From NCBI GenBank assembly GCA_964621345.1, contig CAZUON010000002.1, positions 104,432 through 168,431 on the forward strand: a stretch of DNA of 64,000 nucleotides, in the 5' to 3' direction. The position numbers were made by a program, and so were the translations under genes. The DNA is from Glaciecola sp964621345 (GTDB lineage: Bacteria > Pseudomonadota > Gammaproteobacteria > Enterobacterales > Alteromonadaceae). Below the pieces are notes generated by a model. The model saw only the letters and a program-made list of their open reading frames with translations, was not told the DNA's origin and ran no database searches. Positions 50,211-59,077 of this stretch are shown here, in pieces (the first letter of the stretch is position 1; each line of letters opens with the position of its first letter).

Positions 50211-52931
50211 ATGGATGGACTTGGAGTAATAGGGGTTCTGCTGCTGTTGGCGCTGCTGATTGGCTCGGTATTAAGCTTCGTCAATCTAAGCAATATCAGT
50301 GATTTAAAACGTCAGTTGGCGGCCTTTAAAACCTTATTGATTAAGCAAAATGAGCAAATCTCCACGCTGCAAAAAGACTTAAAAGCGCTGCAAGAAAAAG
50401 ATGCAAGTGAAGTTTTACCCTCAGAGCCTAGGCCCGATATTGCTCCCACATCAGAAGTGCTCGAGAGTACTAAGGAAAGTCGCGTTTATACCCAAGACGC
50501 ATCGCAGAAACAAGTGGCACCTCAACCTAGTCAAGCGCCAGCAAAAGCGAATGAGAAACCCTCATCTACTCCTTTATTCGCAAATTTCAATCTTGAAAAA
50601 TTTCTCATGGGTAACGGCCTGTTGTGGTTAGGCGCACTTATTTTAGCCATTGGCGGTGTGTTCTTAGCAAAATACAGTATTGAAGCGGGGCTGTTTCCGC
50701 CAGCGCTGCGCATCTTGTTAGGTGCAGGATTTGGGGTGTTACTGGTGGTTGTGGCTGAGTATTTGTATCGCCACCCTAAACGATTTCAAATTAATAGCAC
50801 GGTTATCAGCGCTGCATTGGCCAGTGGCGGAGTCATTACCTGCTTTGCAATGGTGCTGGTCGCGTTTGATTTTTACGCCTATATGTCGGCGACCTTTGCT
50901 TTTGTATTGCTTGCGATTATTTCGCTGGCCGCCGCGTGGTTGTCACTCAGATTCGGACCTATCTTGGCCGCAATTGGTGTTATTGGTGCGTATGCGGTGC
51001 CGGCATTAGTATCAACCGGCTCTAACAATGTGCTTATGTTACTTATGTATATTTGTGCGGTATCGTTTTCTGCGGTGTGGATACATCAAATTGTACAAAA
51101 AGCGTGGATATGGTGGTTGGGTTTAGCAGGGCACTTCGCTTGGTTTGCCGTGGCTATAGGGCTATCTAGTCAGTTTCTATTTGGCTATGCCCAGGATGTG
51201 ATGGGCTATCAAAATATGGGCATACTAACCGTATTCTCCTTGATATCGGCTTATCTATTTGTGCTGCTTCCTATTTTGGGCTGGGATTTACGCGAGTCTC
51301 TATACGACGCACTTTCATTAAAGCAAATGCTAATACCTCGCAAAGAACAACTGGGTATTTTTCTCCCTGTACTGGGAATGGTGATTTATGCGCTGGGTAA
51401 TCCGTTTGATGAGAGCTTTATATGGGTCCTATTGGCATTGAGTGGATTATTACTAGCAACCCCGATTCGCCATAGCGCTTTCGATACTTGGCCTTTTTTA
51501 GCCCTTGGCTTTACCATATTTGTCTACTTGAATATGCCAAGCGTTTACGACTATTCCGATCATGTTTTTGCCCTCACTGGCGGATATTTACTGGCACAGG
51601 TCGCCGCCTTAAGTGCGCTAGTGTATGCGTTTGCAATGATGCGTACATTCCCCTCGCGCCCGGCATTTGCTTTGTTGTTGGTGGTAGGGCCATTGAGCCT
51701 ACTCAGTATTAGCTATGCGTTGTCAGAAGCACAGGCAGCGAGCATATTGTATCCCCTATTTGCACTTGAATTAGGCGCGGTAGCCTTGGTATTTGCCTTT
51801 TTTGCTATGCGTGCAAAGCAAGCCCTAGCAAAAGTGAGTTTTCTGCTTTTAGCCAATGGCGCGCTTGGGCTGATTTTTACCATGTTGATGTCGGCGAGCA
51901 CCTTGACCTTAGCGATTGCGATACAAATTGCTTTGATGGCAGTGTTAAGTAAAAAATATACGCTGCCGATGCCAGCCTGGTTGTATAAAGCGGCGATGTT
52001 GCTTGTGATGGCTCGTTTAACCTTTGCGCCTTGGTTACCCGAATATGCTGGTGAGCACTTACTCGGTTTGCACTGGTCGCTAATCATCTATCCAATGGTG
52101 TTCGCAGTATTATGGTTTGCTCGCAAACACATTATTGAAGGTGAGACCAAAGCATGGTTTACAGGCGCGTTGTTGCATTTGCTCGCGTTATTTATTACCA
52201 CCGAAAGTAGCTATTGGCTTACGGGCAGCTATCCAGATTTTGACTCATTAAGTTTCCAGCAAGCAGCGTTATTAGGAATGAATTGGTTAATCTTAGCCAT
52301 GATATATTTGTGGCGCAGTCGTTTTAGTTCGCGAGTAAAGCTGTATCATGCCTACGCTATTATTTTAGCCTTAGGCGCAGCTTACACACACTTACAAACA
52401 TCGCTGATTGAAAATCCTTTTATTAGTGAGCAAGCGGTGGGAGAAAATCCTTTTATTAATTACCTGATCATACTGTGGCTAGTTCCGGCTATTGTGTTAG
52501 CGGTGGGCATGAAATGGCAGTTGTTTGAAAAATCGCTTTATAAAGCGGCCAGTATCGTCACTGCTATTTTACTCTTTTTATATATCAATGGCGTGGTACG
52601 ACTTGCATTTACGGGGCAAGTATCGCTTAATGCCGCCCCTATTGAGGAGGCAGAACTTTATACCTATTCAATTTTATGGTTACTTATCGCTATTGGCGTA
52701 ATTGTTTTTGCGCAAACACGAGCAAACAATCAAATTAATCGAGTGGGTTTTGCGATTTTAGCGGCGGTGGTGTTAAAAGCCTTTTTAATTGATATGAGTA
52801 ATCTTGAAGGCTTGTATCGAGCCTTATCATTCATTGGCTTAGGCTTATCGCTAGTAGGCATCGGTTGGCTGTTTCAGCGCTTTAAGAAAAAGGGGTCAGA
52901 GTCACTTAATTCAGCAGAATTAGGCTCTTAA
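50211..52931 (+). CDS. DUF2339 family polytopic membrane protein
   Basis: A 906-residue inner-membrane protein. An N-terminal membrane helix (5-25) is followed by a coiled coil (30-65), a Pro/Ser/Glu-rich linker (65-125), and then more than 20 hydrophobic segments to the C-terminus. The NGLLWLGALILAIGGVFLAKYSIE entry is typical of DUF2339. No transport or enzyme motif is visible; function unknown. AGAGGA precedes the ATG. The next gene, in the same direction, begins 33 nt later. Confidence 0.82.
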   Translation: MDGLGVIGVLLLLALLIGSVLSFVNLSNISDLKRQLAAFKTLLIKQNEQISTLQKDLKALQEKDASEVLPSEPRPDIAPTSEVLESTKESRVYTQDASQKQVAPQPSQAPAKANEKPSSTPLFANFNLEKFLMGNGLLWLGALILAIGGVFLAKYSIEAGLFPPALRILLGAGFGVLLVVVAEYLYRHPKRFQINSTVISAALASGGVITCFAMVLVAFDFYAYMSATFAFVLLAIISLAAAWLSLRFGPILAAIGVIGAYAVPALVSTGSNNVLMLLMYICAVSFSAVWIHQIVQKAWIWWLGLAGHFAWFAVAIGLSSQFLFGYAQDVMGYQNMGILTVFSLISAYLFVLLPILGWDLRESLYDALSLKQMLIPRKEQLGIFLPVLGMVIYALGNPFDESFIWVLLALSGLLLATPIRHSAFDTWPFLALGFTIFVYLNMPSVYDYSDHVFALTGGYLLAQVAALSALVYAFAMMRTFPSRPAFALLLVVGPLSLLSISYALSEAQAASILYPLFALELGAVALVFAFFAMRAKQALAKVSFLLLANGALGLIFTMLMSASTLTLAIAIQIALMAVLSKKYTLPMPAWLYKAAMLLVMARLTFAPWLPEYAGEHLLGLHWSLIIYPMVFAVLWFARKHIIEGETKAWFTGALLHLLALFITTESSYWLTGSYPDFDSLSFQQAALLGMNWLILAMIYLWRSRFSSRVKLYHAYAIILALGAAYTHLQTSLIENPFISEQAVGENPFINYLIILWLVPAIVLAVGMKWQLFEKSLYKAASIVTAILLFLYINGVVRLAFTGQVSLNAAPIEEAELYTYSILWLLIAIGVIVFAQTRANNQINRVGFAILAAVVLKAFLIDMSNLEGLYRALSFIGLGLSLVGIGWLFQRFKKKGSESLNSAELGS

Positions 52932-52964
52932 GTAAAAAGGTAGTGAGTACAACATGAGTAATAC

Positions 52965-54149
52965 ATGAGTATACAGCGAGACGTTATTATCATCGGAGCA
53001 GGCGCAGCTGGATTATTTTGTGCCGCCCAGGCCGCTAAACGTGGACGCAAGGTTGAAGTGCTCGACCATGCTAAACGTCTAGGTGGCAAAATACTTATGT
53101 CGGGTGGTGGGCGTTGTAATTTTACCAACATGTACAGCGCGCCTGAAAACTTCTTATCGCAAAACAAACACTTCTGTAAATCGGCACTAAGTCGCTACAC
53201 CCAATGGGATTTTATTGCTTTAGTAGAGCAATATGGTATCGCTTATCATGAAAAAACACTCGGTCAGTTATTTTGCGATAACAGCGCAAAAGATATTGTC
53301 GATATGCTGATGCAGGAATGTAAAAACGCCGGTGTAATCGTGAGTAATCGCTGTGAAGTAGGTGAGGTAGTATATAAAGATGGGAACTACCATGTGCAAA
53401 GTGCAAAAGGGGAGTATGTTGCCGCGTCTTTAGTTATCGCAACTGGTGGTTTGAGCATGCCAAAGCTCGGTGCCACTCCTTTTGGATATAGAGTTGCCGA
53501 ACAATTTGGTATTCCTATTGTGCCTACCCGAGCCGCCCTTGTGCCTTTTACTTTGCACGACCACGACAAAGAGGTATTAGCTGAGTTAAGTGGTATTTCT
53601 ATAGATGCCAGCGCTGCGTGCAATGATACCCAGTTTAACGAGAATATCCTGTTTACGCACCGCGGACTGAGTGGTCCGGCCGTGTTACAAATTTCTAGTT
53701 ATTGGGAGCCAGGCCAAAGCGTAGCCTTTAACATCTTCCCCAACGCTGATCTATTTGCGTTATTAAAACAAGAGCAGGCTCAATCACCCGATGTTCTCAT
53801 GTCGACCGCCTTAGCAAAAATCTATCCTAAGCGTTTTGTGCAAACCGCGCTTGAATATCTAAAACTTGAAAACAAAGCTCTTAAGCAATACCAAGGAAAG
53901 CAACTCGAACAGCTCGCACAAACGTTTCAGCAATGGGAAATAAAACCTAATGGCACAGAAGGTTATCGTACCGCAGAGGTGACCTTAGGCGGTGTTGATA
54001 CCGATTTTGTTTCGTCCAAGACAATGGAGTGCAAATCACAAGCTGGCTTGTATTTTATTGGCGAAGTACTCGATGTAACCGGCTGGCTAGGGGGCTACAA
54101 TTTCCAATGGGCGTGGTCGAGTGCTTGGGTGGCCGGGCAGGTAGTGTGA
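52965..54149 (+). CDS. NAD(P)/FAD-dependent oxidoreductase, BaiN/RdsA (HI0933) family
   Basis: A 394-residue flavoprotein. FAD-binding GAGAAG (residues 12-17), GGRCNFTN (about 45-52), ATGGLSMPKLGATPFGY and the C-terminal GEVLDVTGWLGGYNFQWAWSSAWVAG are the family hallmarks. Its physiological substrate in gammaproteobacteria is not known to me. It closely follows the DUF2339 gene. Confidence 0.88.
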   Translation: MSIQRDVIIIGAGAAGLFCAAQAAKRGRKVEVLDHAKRLGGKILMSGGGRCNFTNMYSAPENFLSQNKHFCKSALSRYTQWDFIALVEQYGIAYHEKTLGQLFCDNSAKDIVDMLMQECKNAGVIVSNRCEVGEVVYKDGNYHVQSAKGEYVAASLVIATGGLSMPKLGATPFGYRVAEQFGIPIVPTRAALVPFTLHDHDKEVLAELSGISIDASAACNDTQFNENILFTHRGLSGPAVLQISSYWEPGQSVAFNIFPNADLFALLKQEQAQSPDVLMSTALAKIYPKRFVQTALEYLKLENKALKQYQGKQLEQLAQTFQQWEIKPNGTEGYRTAEVTLGGVDTDFVSSKTMECKSQAGLYFIGEVLDVTGWLGGYNFQWAWSSAWVAGQVV

Positions 54150-54373
54150 TATATCGTTATCTGATACCTCTTTGACTAATGCAATAACAACTCAGGTTTT
54201 AACAAATAATACTCATAAAGACCGTCGGATTATTTTACACATTTTGAATGTTAGCTTGAATTTACTAATAAAAAATTATGTATCGTACTGATATTTATGG
54301 TTTTTTATTAAATGGTATATCTTGTGCATATTTTAAACAAATACAAGGACTGTCTAATGAGAGATATCAAACG

Positions 54374-54982
54374 ATGAAAAAGTTTTTAAACCAATCTTTA
54401 GTAAAGTGTGGCGCGGTTTTAGCAGCAACAGCTATGTTGTCATTCCCAGTATCAGCGGCACTGATTACTCAAACACAGATTTTCACTGAGGATGGCCAAG
54501 ATTTTAGTTTTGACTTTTCGGGTTTGGATTTGTCTGACGGCGCTAACGGATTGCTTACTATAGAGACTAGAAATGCAACGACCTCTAGCAACCCAGACTT
54601 TGCCGGTTTAGATTTAGATAGCCTCGGTGAATTTTTTGATGTGGGTTTTGAAGGCGTAAGTCTTGGTAGTTATTCGTGTAATGGCGACTCAAGCTTCATA
54701 CAAATTCCAGGCAATACTGGCGGAATCGATTGTCAGTTTACTTTAGATATTAGCTTAGATGGCGCTCAATTGTTGTCGTCATTGGTCGACGGGATGCTGT
54801 CTTTTTCTGTGAATTTTTCAGATGATGTGAATGATTTTGGTGAAGGCGAAGAGATTGTAGTATCGTTGGCTTACACAGATGCGGTTGATGATGTTGAGGC
54901 AGTTTCAGCCCCTTCAACCGTTGCTTTGCTTGGTTTAACGGTATTAGGTTTTGCGGCAAGCAGACGATTTCTAAAGAATTAA
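54374..54982 (+). CDS. Exported protein with PEP-CTERM-like C-terminal sorting signal
   Basis: A 202-residue protein. Signal peptide likely cleaved after VSA (about residue 29); acidic beta-rich middle (PI low, many Asp); C-terminal signal of the PEP-CTERM layout: a short motif APST, hydrophobic helix VALLGLTVLGFAA, then basic SRRFLKN. The motif varies from V-P-E-P. Such proteins are cut and anchored by an exosortase, none of which is in this window. I chose ATG 54374; the open frame extends back to 54278. A terminator follows. Confidence 0.78.
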   Translation: MKKFLNQSLVKCGAVLAATAMLSFPVSAALITQTQIFTEDGQDFSFDFSGLDLSDGANGLLTIETRNATTSSNPDFAGLDLDSLGEFFDVGFEGVSLGSYSCNGDSSFIQIPGNTGGIDCQFTLDISLDGAQLLSSLVDGMLSFSVNFSDDVNDFGEGEEIVVSLAYTDAVDDVEAVSAPSTVALLGLTVLGFAASRRFLKN

Positions 54983-55282
54983 TTTTGCTGTAAATTACGA
55001 TTCTTAAACACCGCCGCTTAGGCGGTGTTTTTGTTTGTGGCGAGATAATTAGTGTCTCTTTCGTTTTGGCTTGTATTTTTATACCTATTACACTAACACA
55101 CGCTAACTACCTGTTTATATTGTTTGTTTTTACTATATTTAGGATTAGCTGATCAAAACTCAGTATTTGACGAGTTAAAAACATATCCTTTTACTTGTAT
55201 TTTTGCCATATTGTCCCAAGCTGTATATTAAGGCTAAGGCCTTAAATGCAAATATGCGTAACCAAAGTTAAGAGGACATGCT
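54983..55282. other. Intergenic region before hpf
   Basis: 300 bp. The first 50 bp hold the terminator of the PEP-CTERM-like gene; the rest is AT-rich and holds the hpf leader. A short inverted repeat TTAAGG-N6-CCTTAA lies near 55229-55246. No gene is seen. Confidence 0.5.
55006..55032 (+). terminator. Terminator after the PEP-CTERM-like gene
   Basis: Stem AAACACCGCC (55006-55015), 5-nt loop, GGCGGTGTTT (55021-55030) followed by T. Confidence 0.85.
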
Positions 55283-55639
55283 ATGAAGATAAATGTTTCT
55301 GGTCACCACTGCGATATCTCAGAATCTGCGAAACAAGACATTCAAGAAAAATTCTCAAAAATAGCCAATCACTTTCCCAGTCTTATTTCAGTAGACGTAA
55401 TTGTGACTAAAGAACACGGTGAATATAGCGCGGAAGTCGCTACCAAATATGAAGGCAGCAGCATCGGTGTAAATGGCAAAAGCGATGTTATGTATCCGGC
55501 GGTTAGCAAGGCAATTAAAAAACTCGATGCTGCGCTTAAACACCGTAAAGGGCAATTAAAAAGCGACTTGCATGAAAAACCAACCGTCACCACGCCTGAA
55601 ATTGCTCATGAAATTATCCAAGATATGAAACTCACCTAA
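55283..55639 (+). CDS. hpf: Ribosome hibernation-promoting factor
   Basis: A 118-residue protein of the HPF/RaiA family. A double-stranded-RNA-binding-like beta-alpha-beta-beta-beta-alpha fold (1-98) ends in a short tail rather than the long dimerisation domain, so it is the short form. It binds the 30S subunit near the tRNA and mRNA sites in resting cells. AGAGGA precedes the ATG. Confidence 0.88.
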   Translation: MKINVSGHHCDISESAKQDIQEKFSKIANHFPSLISVDVIVTKEHGEYSAEVATKYEGSSIGVNGKSDVMYPAVSKAIKKLDAALKHRKGQLKSDLHEKPTVTTPEIAHEIIQDMKLT

Positions 55640-55728
55640 GTATAGGTCGCAGTGTATATATATCGGTCTAATCTGCGCTCAAGCCTGTTTAGGGTATTGA
55701 GCGCCACTTCCACTTAAACTACTTTCGA

Positions 55729-56310
55729 TTGAACTACCTTGCACATATCCACCTTGCGCACTTAAGCGATACTAGTTTGTTAGGTAATTTTTTAGGCGAC
55801 TTTGTTAAAGGGACAAATCTCTCTTTTTTACCCCCCGATATTCAAGAAGGGATTCAATTGCACAGAGCCATCGATTCTTTTACTGACAGCCATCCTCGTA
55901 TTGTAGAACTGCGCAGGCAGTTTCCTTCTGATTTACGAAGAATGTCAGGCGTTGTCATTGATATTTATTTTGACCACCTGTTGTGCGCTCATTGGGATAC
56001 ATTTACCGAATTGGGAATTGCACCTTTGTTGTCGCGATTTTATGCTGAGGTGGAAGAGACTCCATTAGCAATACCGGGGCGATATTCAAGTGTGAAAGAT
56101 GGCTTGCTTAAGTATCGTTGGTTGCAAGATTATGAACATCGGGATAGTTGCATTCGGGCTTTTTATCAAATAGAAAAACGGCTTAATGGGCGTGTAACTT
56201 TTGCCCAGCTTGCCAATCGCTTTTTACAAGACGAGCATGCGGGGTTTGAGACTTGCTTTGAACGTTTTTATCCTGAGTTAATTGATTTTGTGATGCTGCG
56301 TGAGTCTTGA
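55729..56310 (+). CDS. acpH: Acyl carrier protein phosphodiesterase
   Basis: A 193-residue HD-like metalloenzyme that removes 4'-phosphopantetheine from ACP. The MNYLAHIHLA N-terminus, LGNFLGDFVKG, LHRAIDSFTDSHP and IDIYFDHLLCAHW segments match AcpH. The start is a TTG (55729), fixed by the conserved first residues; the upstream ribosome site is weak, so expression may be low. Confidence 0.92.
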   Translation: MNYLAHIHLAHLSDTSLLGNFLGDFVKGTNLSFLPPDIQEGIQLHRAIDSFTDSHPRIVELRRQFPSDLRRMSGVVIDIYFDHLLCAHWDTFTELGIAPLLSRFYAEVEETPLAIPGRYSSVKDGLLKYRWLQDYEHRDSCIRAFYQIEKRLNGRVTFAQLANRFLQDEHAGFETCFERFYPELIDFVMLRES

Positions 56311-56323
56311 TTGTATTAGTGGG

Positions 56324-56514
56324 AGATTACCGCCTGCGCGGTAATGACGGGGTGGCGCGGTAATGGTNNNNNNNNNNNNNNNNNNNNNNNNNNNNNNNNN
56401 NNNNNNNNNNNNNNNNNNNNNNNNNNNNNNNNNNNNNNNNNNNNNNNNNNNNNNNNNNNNNNNNNNNTGGCGCGGTAATGACGGATGGGTGGAGTGGTAA
56501 TGACGGATGGGGGG
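56324..56514. repeat. REP-like palindrome followed by half-element array and gap
   Basis: Hairpin ATTACCGC-CTGC-GCGGTAAT (56326-56345) with GACGG flank. After it, right-arm-only units (GGTGGCGCGGTAATG, GGAGTGGTAATGACGG and so on) are reiterated on both sides of the N gap. The left arm is not repeated. Confidence 0.75.
56368..56467. other. Assembly gap (100 N)
   Basis: Exactly 100 N inside the half-element array. Confidence 0.95.
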
Positions 56515-56528
56515 TGTGCGCTTAGACA

Positions 56529-56611
56529 CCGTCGTCATACCGGCGAAGGCCGGTATCTTGTTCAAGTTACTGTGGTGTTTGTGGGAGGTTCCAGCCTGCG
56601 CTGGAACGACC
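56529..56611. repeat. Two further REP-like palindromes
   Basis: ATACCGGC-GAAG-GCCGGTAT at 56537-56556 and GTTCCAGC-CTGC-GCTGGAAC at 56588-56607. They lie in opposite orientation by their GACG/CGTC flanks and directly follow the stop of the helicase gene, whose transcript would end through them. Confidence 0.75.
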
Positions 56612-56623
56612 ATGTTTTCGTGC

Positions 56624-57868
56624 TTAACGTTTTTTCCGGCTAATGGTTTTACCGGTGATTTTGGTGGCGCTAGCTTTATTGCTTCTGCTCACTTTGCTCT
56701 TTTTTGAAATGCTTTTTAATAGGCTTTGGCGGTCGCTGACTTCAAATCCTTTTTTAACCACGCGTTTAATGGGTGTGCCTATTAAACTTTCAATGCGGTT
56801 GACTGTACGCTCTTCCTCGCGGCTAACAAAGGATATCGCTTGGCCAGTATTACCAGCTCTGCCAGTGCGACCAATACGGTGTACGTAATCTTCGGGTAAA
56901 TAGGGTAAGTTGTAGTTAACCACCACGTCTAAGCCTTGAATATCCAAGCCTCTAGCGGCAACTTCAGTAGCAATAAGGACTTGCAGCTTAGCCGATTTAA
57001 AATCCGCCAATGCTCGGCGGCGTGACCCTTGGCTTTTATCGCCATGACATACCGCGGCATCAACTTTACTTTGTTTAAGCGCAGCCATAAGCCGGTCTGC
57101 TTGCTCTTTGGTACCAGTGAATACTAATACTTGAAACCAATTGTGTTCTTTTAGCAGGGCTTTAAATAGGTCAATTTTACGTGACTCTTCCACCGGGTAC
57201 ATGAAGTGGTCAACGGTGTCTGCGGTAGTATTAATTTTACTAACTCTAATTTCTTTATGATTGTTTAAAATTTTATGACACAGTTCATTAACTGCAGCAG
57301 AGCTAGTAGCCGAATACAAAAGGGTTTGACGCTTTTTAGCGGTGTGCGTCATGATATTATTAACATCCGCAATAAATCCCATATCAAGCATGCGGTCTGC
57401 TTCATCTAAAACCACAAACTCAGCATTCGCCAAGGTTACGTTATTCAGCGCCATGTGCTCGAGCAAGCGCCCCGGTGTGGCAATAAGAATATCGCTACCG
57501 ACTTTGAGTTTATTGCTTTGCCCGCCCATTTTTACGCCACCAAATATTGCGGTAACGCTAATGTCGGTAAATTGCGCATAGCGCGAAATGGCATTGGCTA
57601 ATTGCTCTGCTAACTCTCGTGTTGGCGTTAATATCAGTGCGCGCGGGCTGCCGCTGAGGGTCTCTTTGGGCGTATCGAGCATTTGTTGCAAAATGGGGAA
57701 GGCAAAGGCCGCGGTTTTACCAGTGCCGGTTTGCGCGTGCACCAGTAAATCGATACCTTTACGCGCTGGCGCGATGCTTTTGGCTTGCACTGGCGTCATG
57801 TCATCGTAATTACATGCACTTATGGCTTGTTGTAGAGAGGGTGCTAAGCTTAAGCTTGAAAATTTCAT
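56624..57868 (-). CDS. DEAD-box ATP-dependent RNA helicase (RhlE-like)
   Basis: A 414-residue helicase. Q motif, motif I AQTGTGKT, Ia PTRELAEQ, motif II DEAD, motif III SAT (YSATSS), motif V ATEVAARGLD and motif VI HRIGRTGRAG are all intact. A basic Lys/Ser/Arg-rich C-terminal tail (SKKSKVSRSNKASATK) probably adds RNA affinity. I chose ATG 57868 (AGGAC 5 nt upstream) over the longer frame from 57898. It likely acts in ribosome assembly or RNA turnover; subgroup uncertain. Confidence 0.92.
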   Translation of the reverse strand: MKFSSLSLAPSLQQAISACNYDDMTPVQAKSIAPARKGIDLLVHAQTGTGKTAAFAFPILQQMLDTPKETLSGSPRALILTPTRELAEQLANAISRYAQFTDISVTAIFGGVKMGGQSNKLKVGSDILIATPGRLLEHMALNNVTLANAEFVVLDEADRMLDMGFIADVNNIMTHTAKKRQTLLYSATSSAAVNELCHKILNNHKEIRVSKINTTADTVDHFMYPVEESRKIDLFKALLKEHNWFQVLVFTGTKEQADRLMAALKQSKVDAAVCHGDKSQGSRRRALADFKSAKLQVLIATEVAARGLDIQGLDVVVNYNLPYLPEDYVHRIGRTGRAGNTGQAISFVSREEERTVNRIESLIGTPIKRVVKKGFEVSDRQSLLKSISKKSKVSRSNKASATKITGKTISRKKR

Positions 57869-58048
57869 GGGAAGTCCTGTAAGGCTGTTGTGTCGCAACC
57901 TAATAATTTAATGGCATCTAGCCCCTAGAATTTTAGCTACGGTAAAAATCGAGAGCGGAATATACAGTATATTAGACAATTTAGCCTGATTAAATGATGT
58001 TTTTCTGCACAAAAAGAAAAGAATATAGGTCTTTTAACGGCTTTTATT

Positions 58049-58447
58049 TTATTTATACGCCGGGCGGCTATCTTGCATCAGTATATCGAGTTGCTCTTGC
58101 GTGCGCTTGGGTGCGTCTAAGTCGGTGATTTCTATCATCTCGCATTCATCTCTAATCATCTCCGACACCAAGCTAGGATAATGACGACAATCTTCTGGTC
58201 TATCCTCGTAAATACTGCAAATGTACTTGGGAGATACATTTGCCGACAGGCCCGGCTCTAAGGCTAAGAAGGGGCAGGTGCTTAGGGGTTTCTTTGTGAT
58301 AGGATCGCACCAAATTTGTCCTTTATGCACAAATTCGAAAATATCAGGATTAAATAACTCCCACTGAGCGATTTCATCAGCGCTTGCAGATAAATCACCA
58401 CCACCATACTTAATACAGCATTTTCCGCATTGATTGCATGCTTTCAT
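58049..58447 (-). CDS. YkgJ-family cysteine cluster protein
   Basis: A 132-residue protein with the CxxCxxCC cluster (ACNQCGKCC, residues 3-11), a later CPF and the CSIYEDRPEDCRHYPS segment. These eight or so cysteines probably bind a metal ion or Fe-S cluster. Function unknown. ATG 58447 chosen over GTG 58453 because homologues begin close to the cysteine cluster. Confidence 0.82.
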   Translation of the reverse strand: MKACNQCGKCCIKYGGGDLSASADEIAQWELFNPDIFEFVHKGQIWCDPITKKPLSTCPFLALEPGLSANVSPKYICSIYEDRPEDCRHYPSLVSEMIRDECEMIEITDLDAPKRTQEQLDILMQDSRPAYK

Positions 58448-58571
58448 TTTCACTCACAGATTATAGCGATATAAATGGACGGTTCACAGAAGGGGCATGC
58501 TAACATCAAATGGTTTGAAGACATTAGTGTTCTGTATGTTGCTTGTATGCTTACATACAAAATTATTAAAC

Positions 58572-59006
58572 TTACTTGGTTAGAGAACCCAAAGACATGA
58601 AGTTAAAGTAAGCATCACCCTTTATATTTGTAATTTCTGCTCGACTACCTTGCAGAAGCGCACGATTGTCGTTAACGGCTAAAAATGCGGCATTGAAAAT
58701 GACATATACACCATCTTCTTTGGCTTTTTGTAAACTCGTATATATCCCGCTGCATTCTAATAATGAATCGGTATCCATAATGACTTCAACGCTGCCGCTT
58801 GCGAAATTAGTTGGCCCAACGTTAAACGCGTCTACATGCGCAATGACATAATGCTCTTGGGAGTATTCGTGCGTATCAATAACATGCGCAGTGTCATCTA
58901 CCGTCATGGGTTTAGACACATGTTTAATTAACGCGACGCATCTAATCGCCGCATCGCTTAAGATGTCTTTAGCATGATTGGCTTGTACAGTGGTAATTTT
59001 AGACAT
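58572..59006 (-). CDS. Conserved hypothetical protein
   Basis: A 144-residue soluble protein, no signal peptide. It looks like a mixed alpha/beta fold with FNVGPTNFASGSVEVIMD and VYVIFNAAFLAVNDNRALL segments. I do not recognise the family. It stands alone between the cysteine-cluster gene and a solute-binding gene, both on the same strand but well separated. Confidence 0.6.
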   Translation of the reverse strand: MSKITTVQANHAKDILSDAAIRCVALIKHVSKPMTVDDTAHVIDTHEYSQEHYVIAHVDAFNVGPTNFASGSVEVIMDTDSLLECSGIYTSLQKAKEDGVYVIFNAAFLAVNDNRALLQGSRAEITNIKGDAYFNFMSLGSLTK

Positions 59007-59077
59007 AAAAACTAAGGTTGATGGACACTATGGTATTTAACGGCAAAACTCAAAAAATTATGAGTAAAAGCCCAATA

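Larger units (their letters stand above)
56311..56623. other. Non-coding repeat region between acpH and the helicase gene
   Basis: 313 bp without a gene. It holds three REP-like hairpins and an array of half elements broken by a 100-N gap. Confidence 0.75.
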
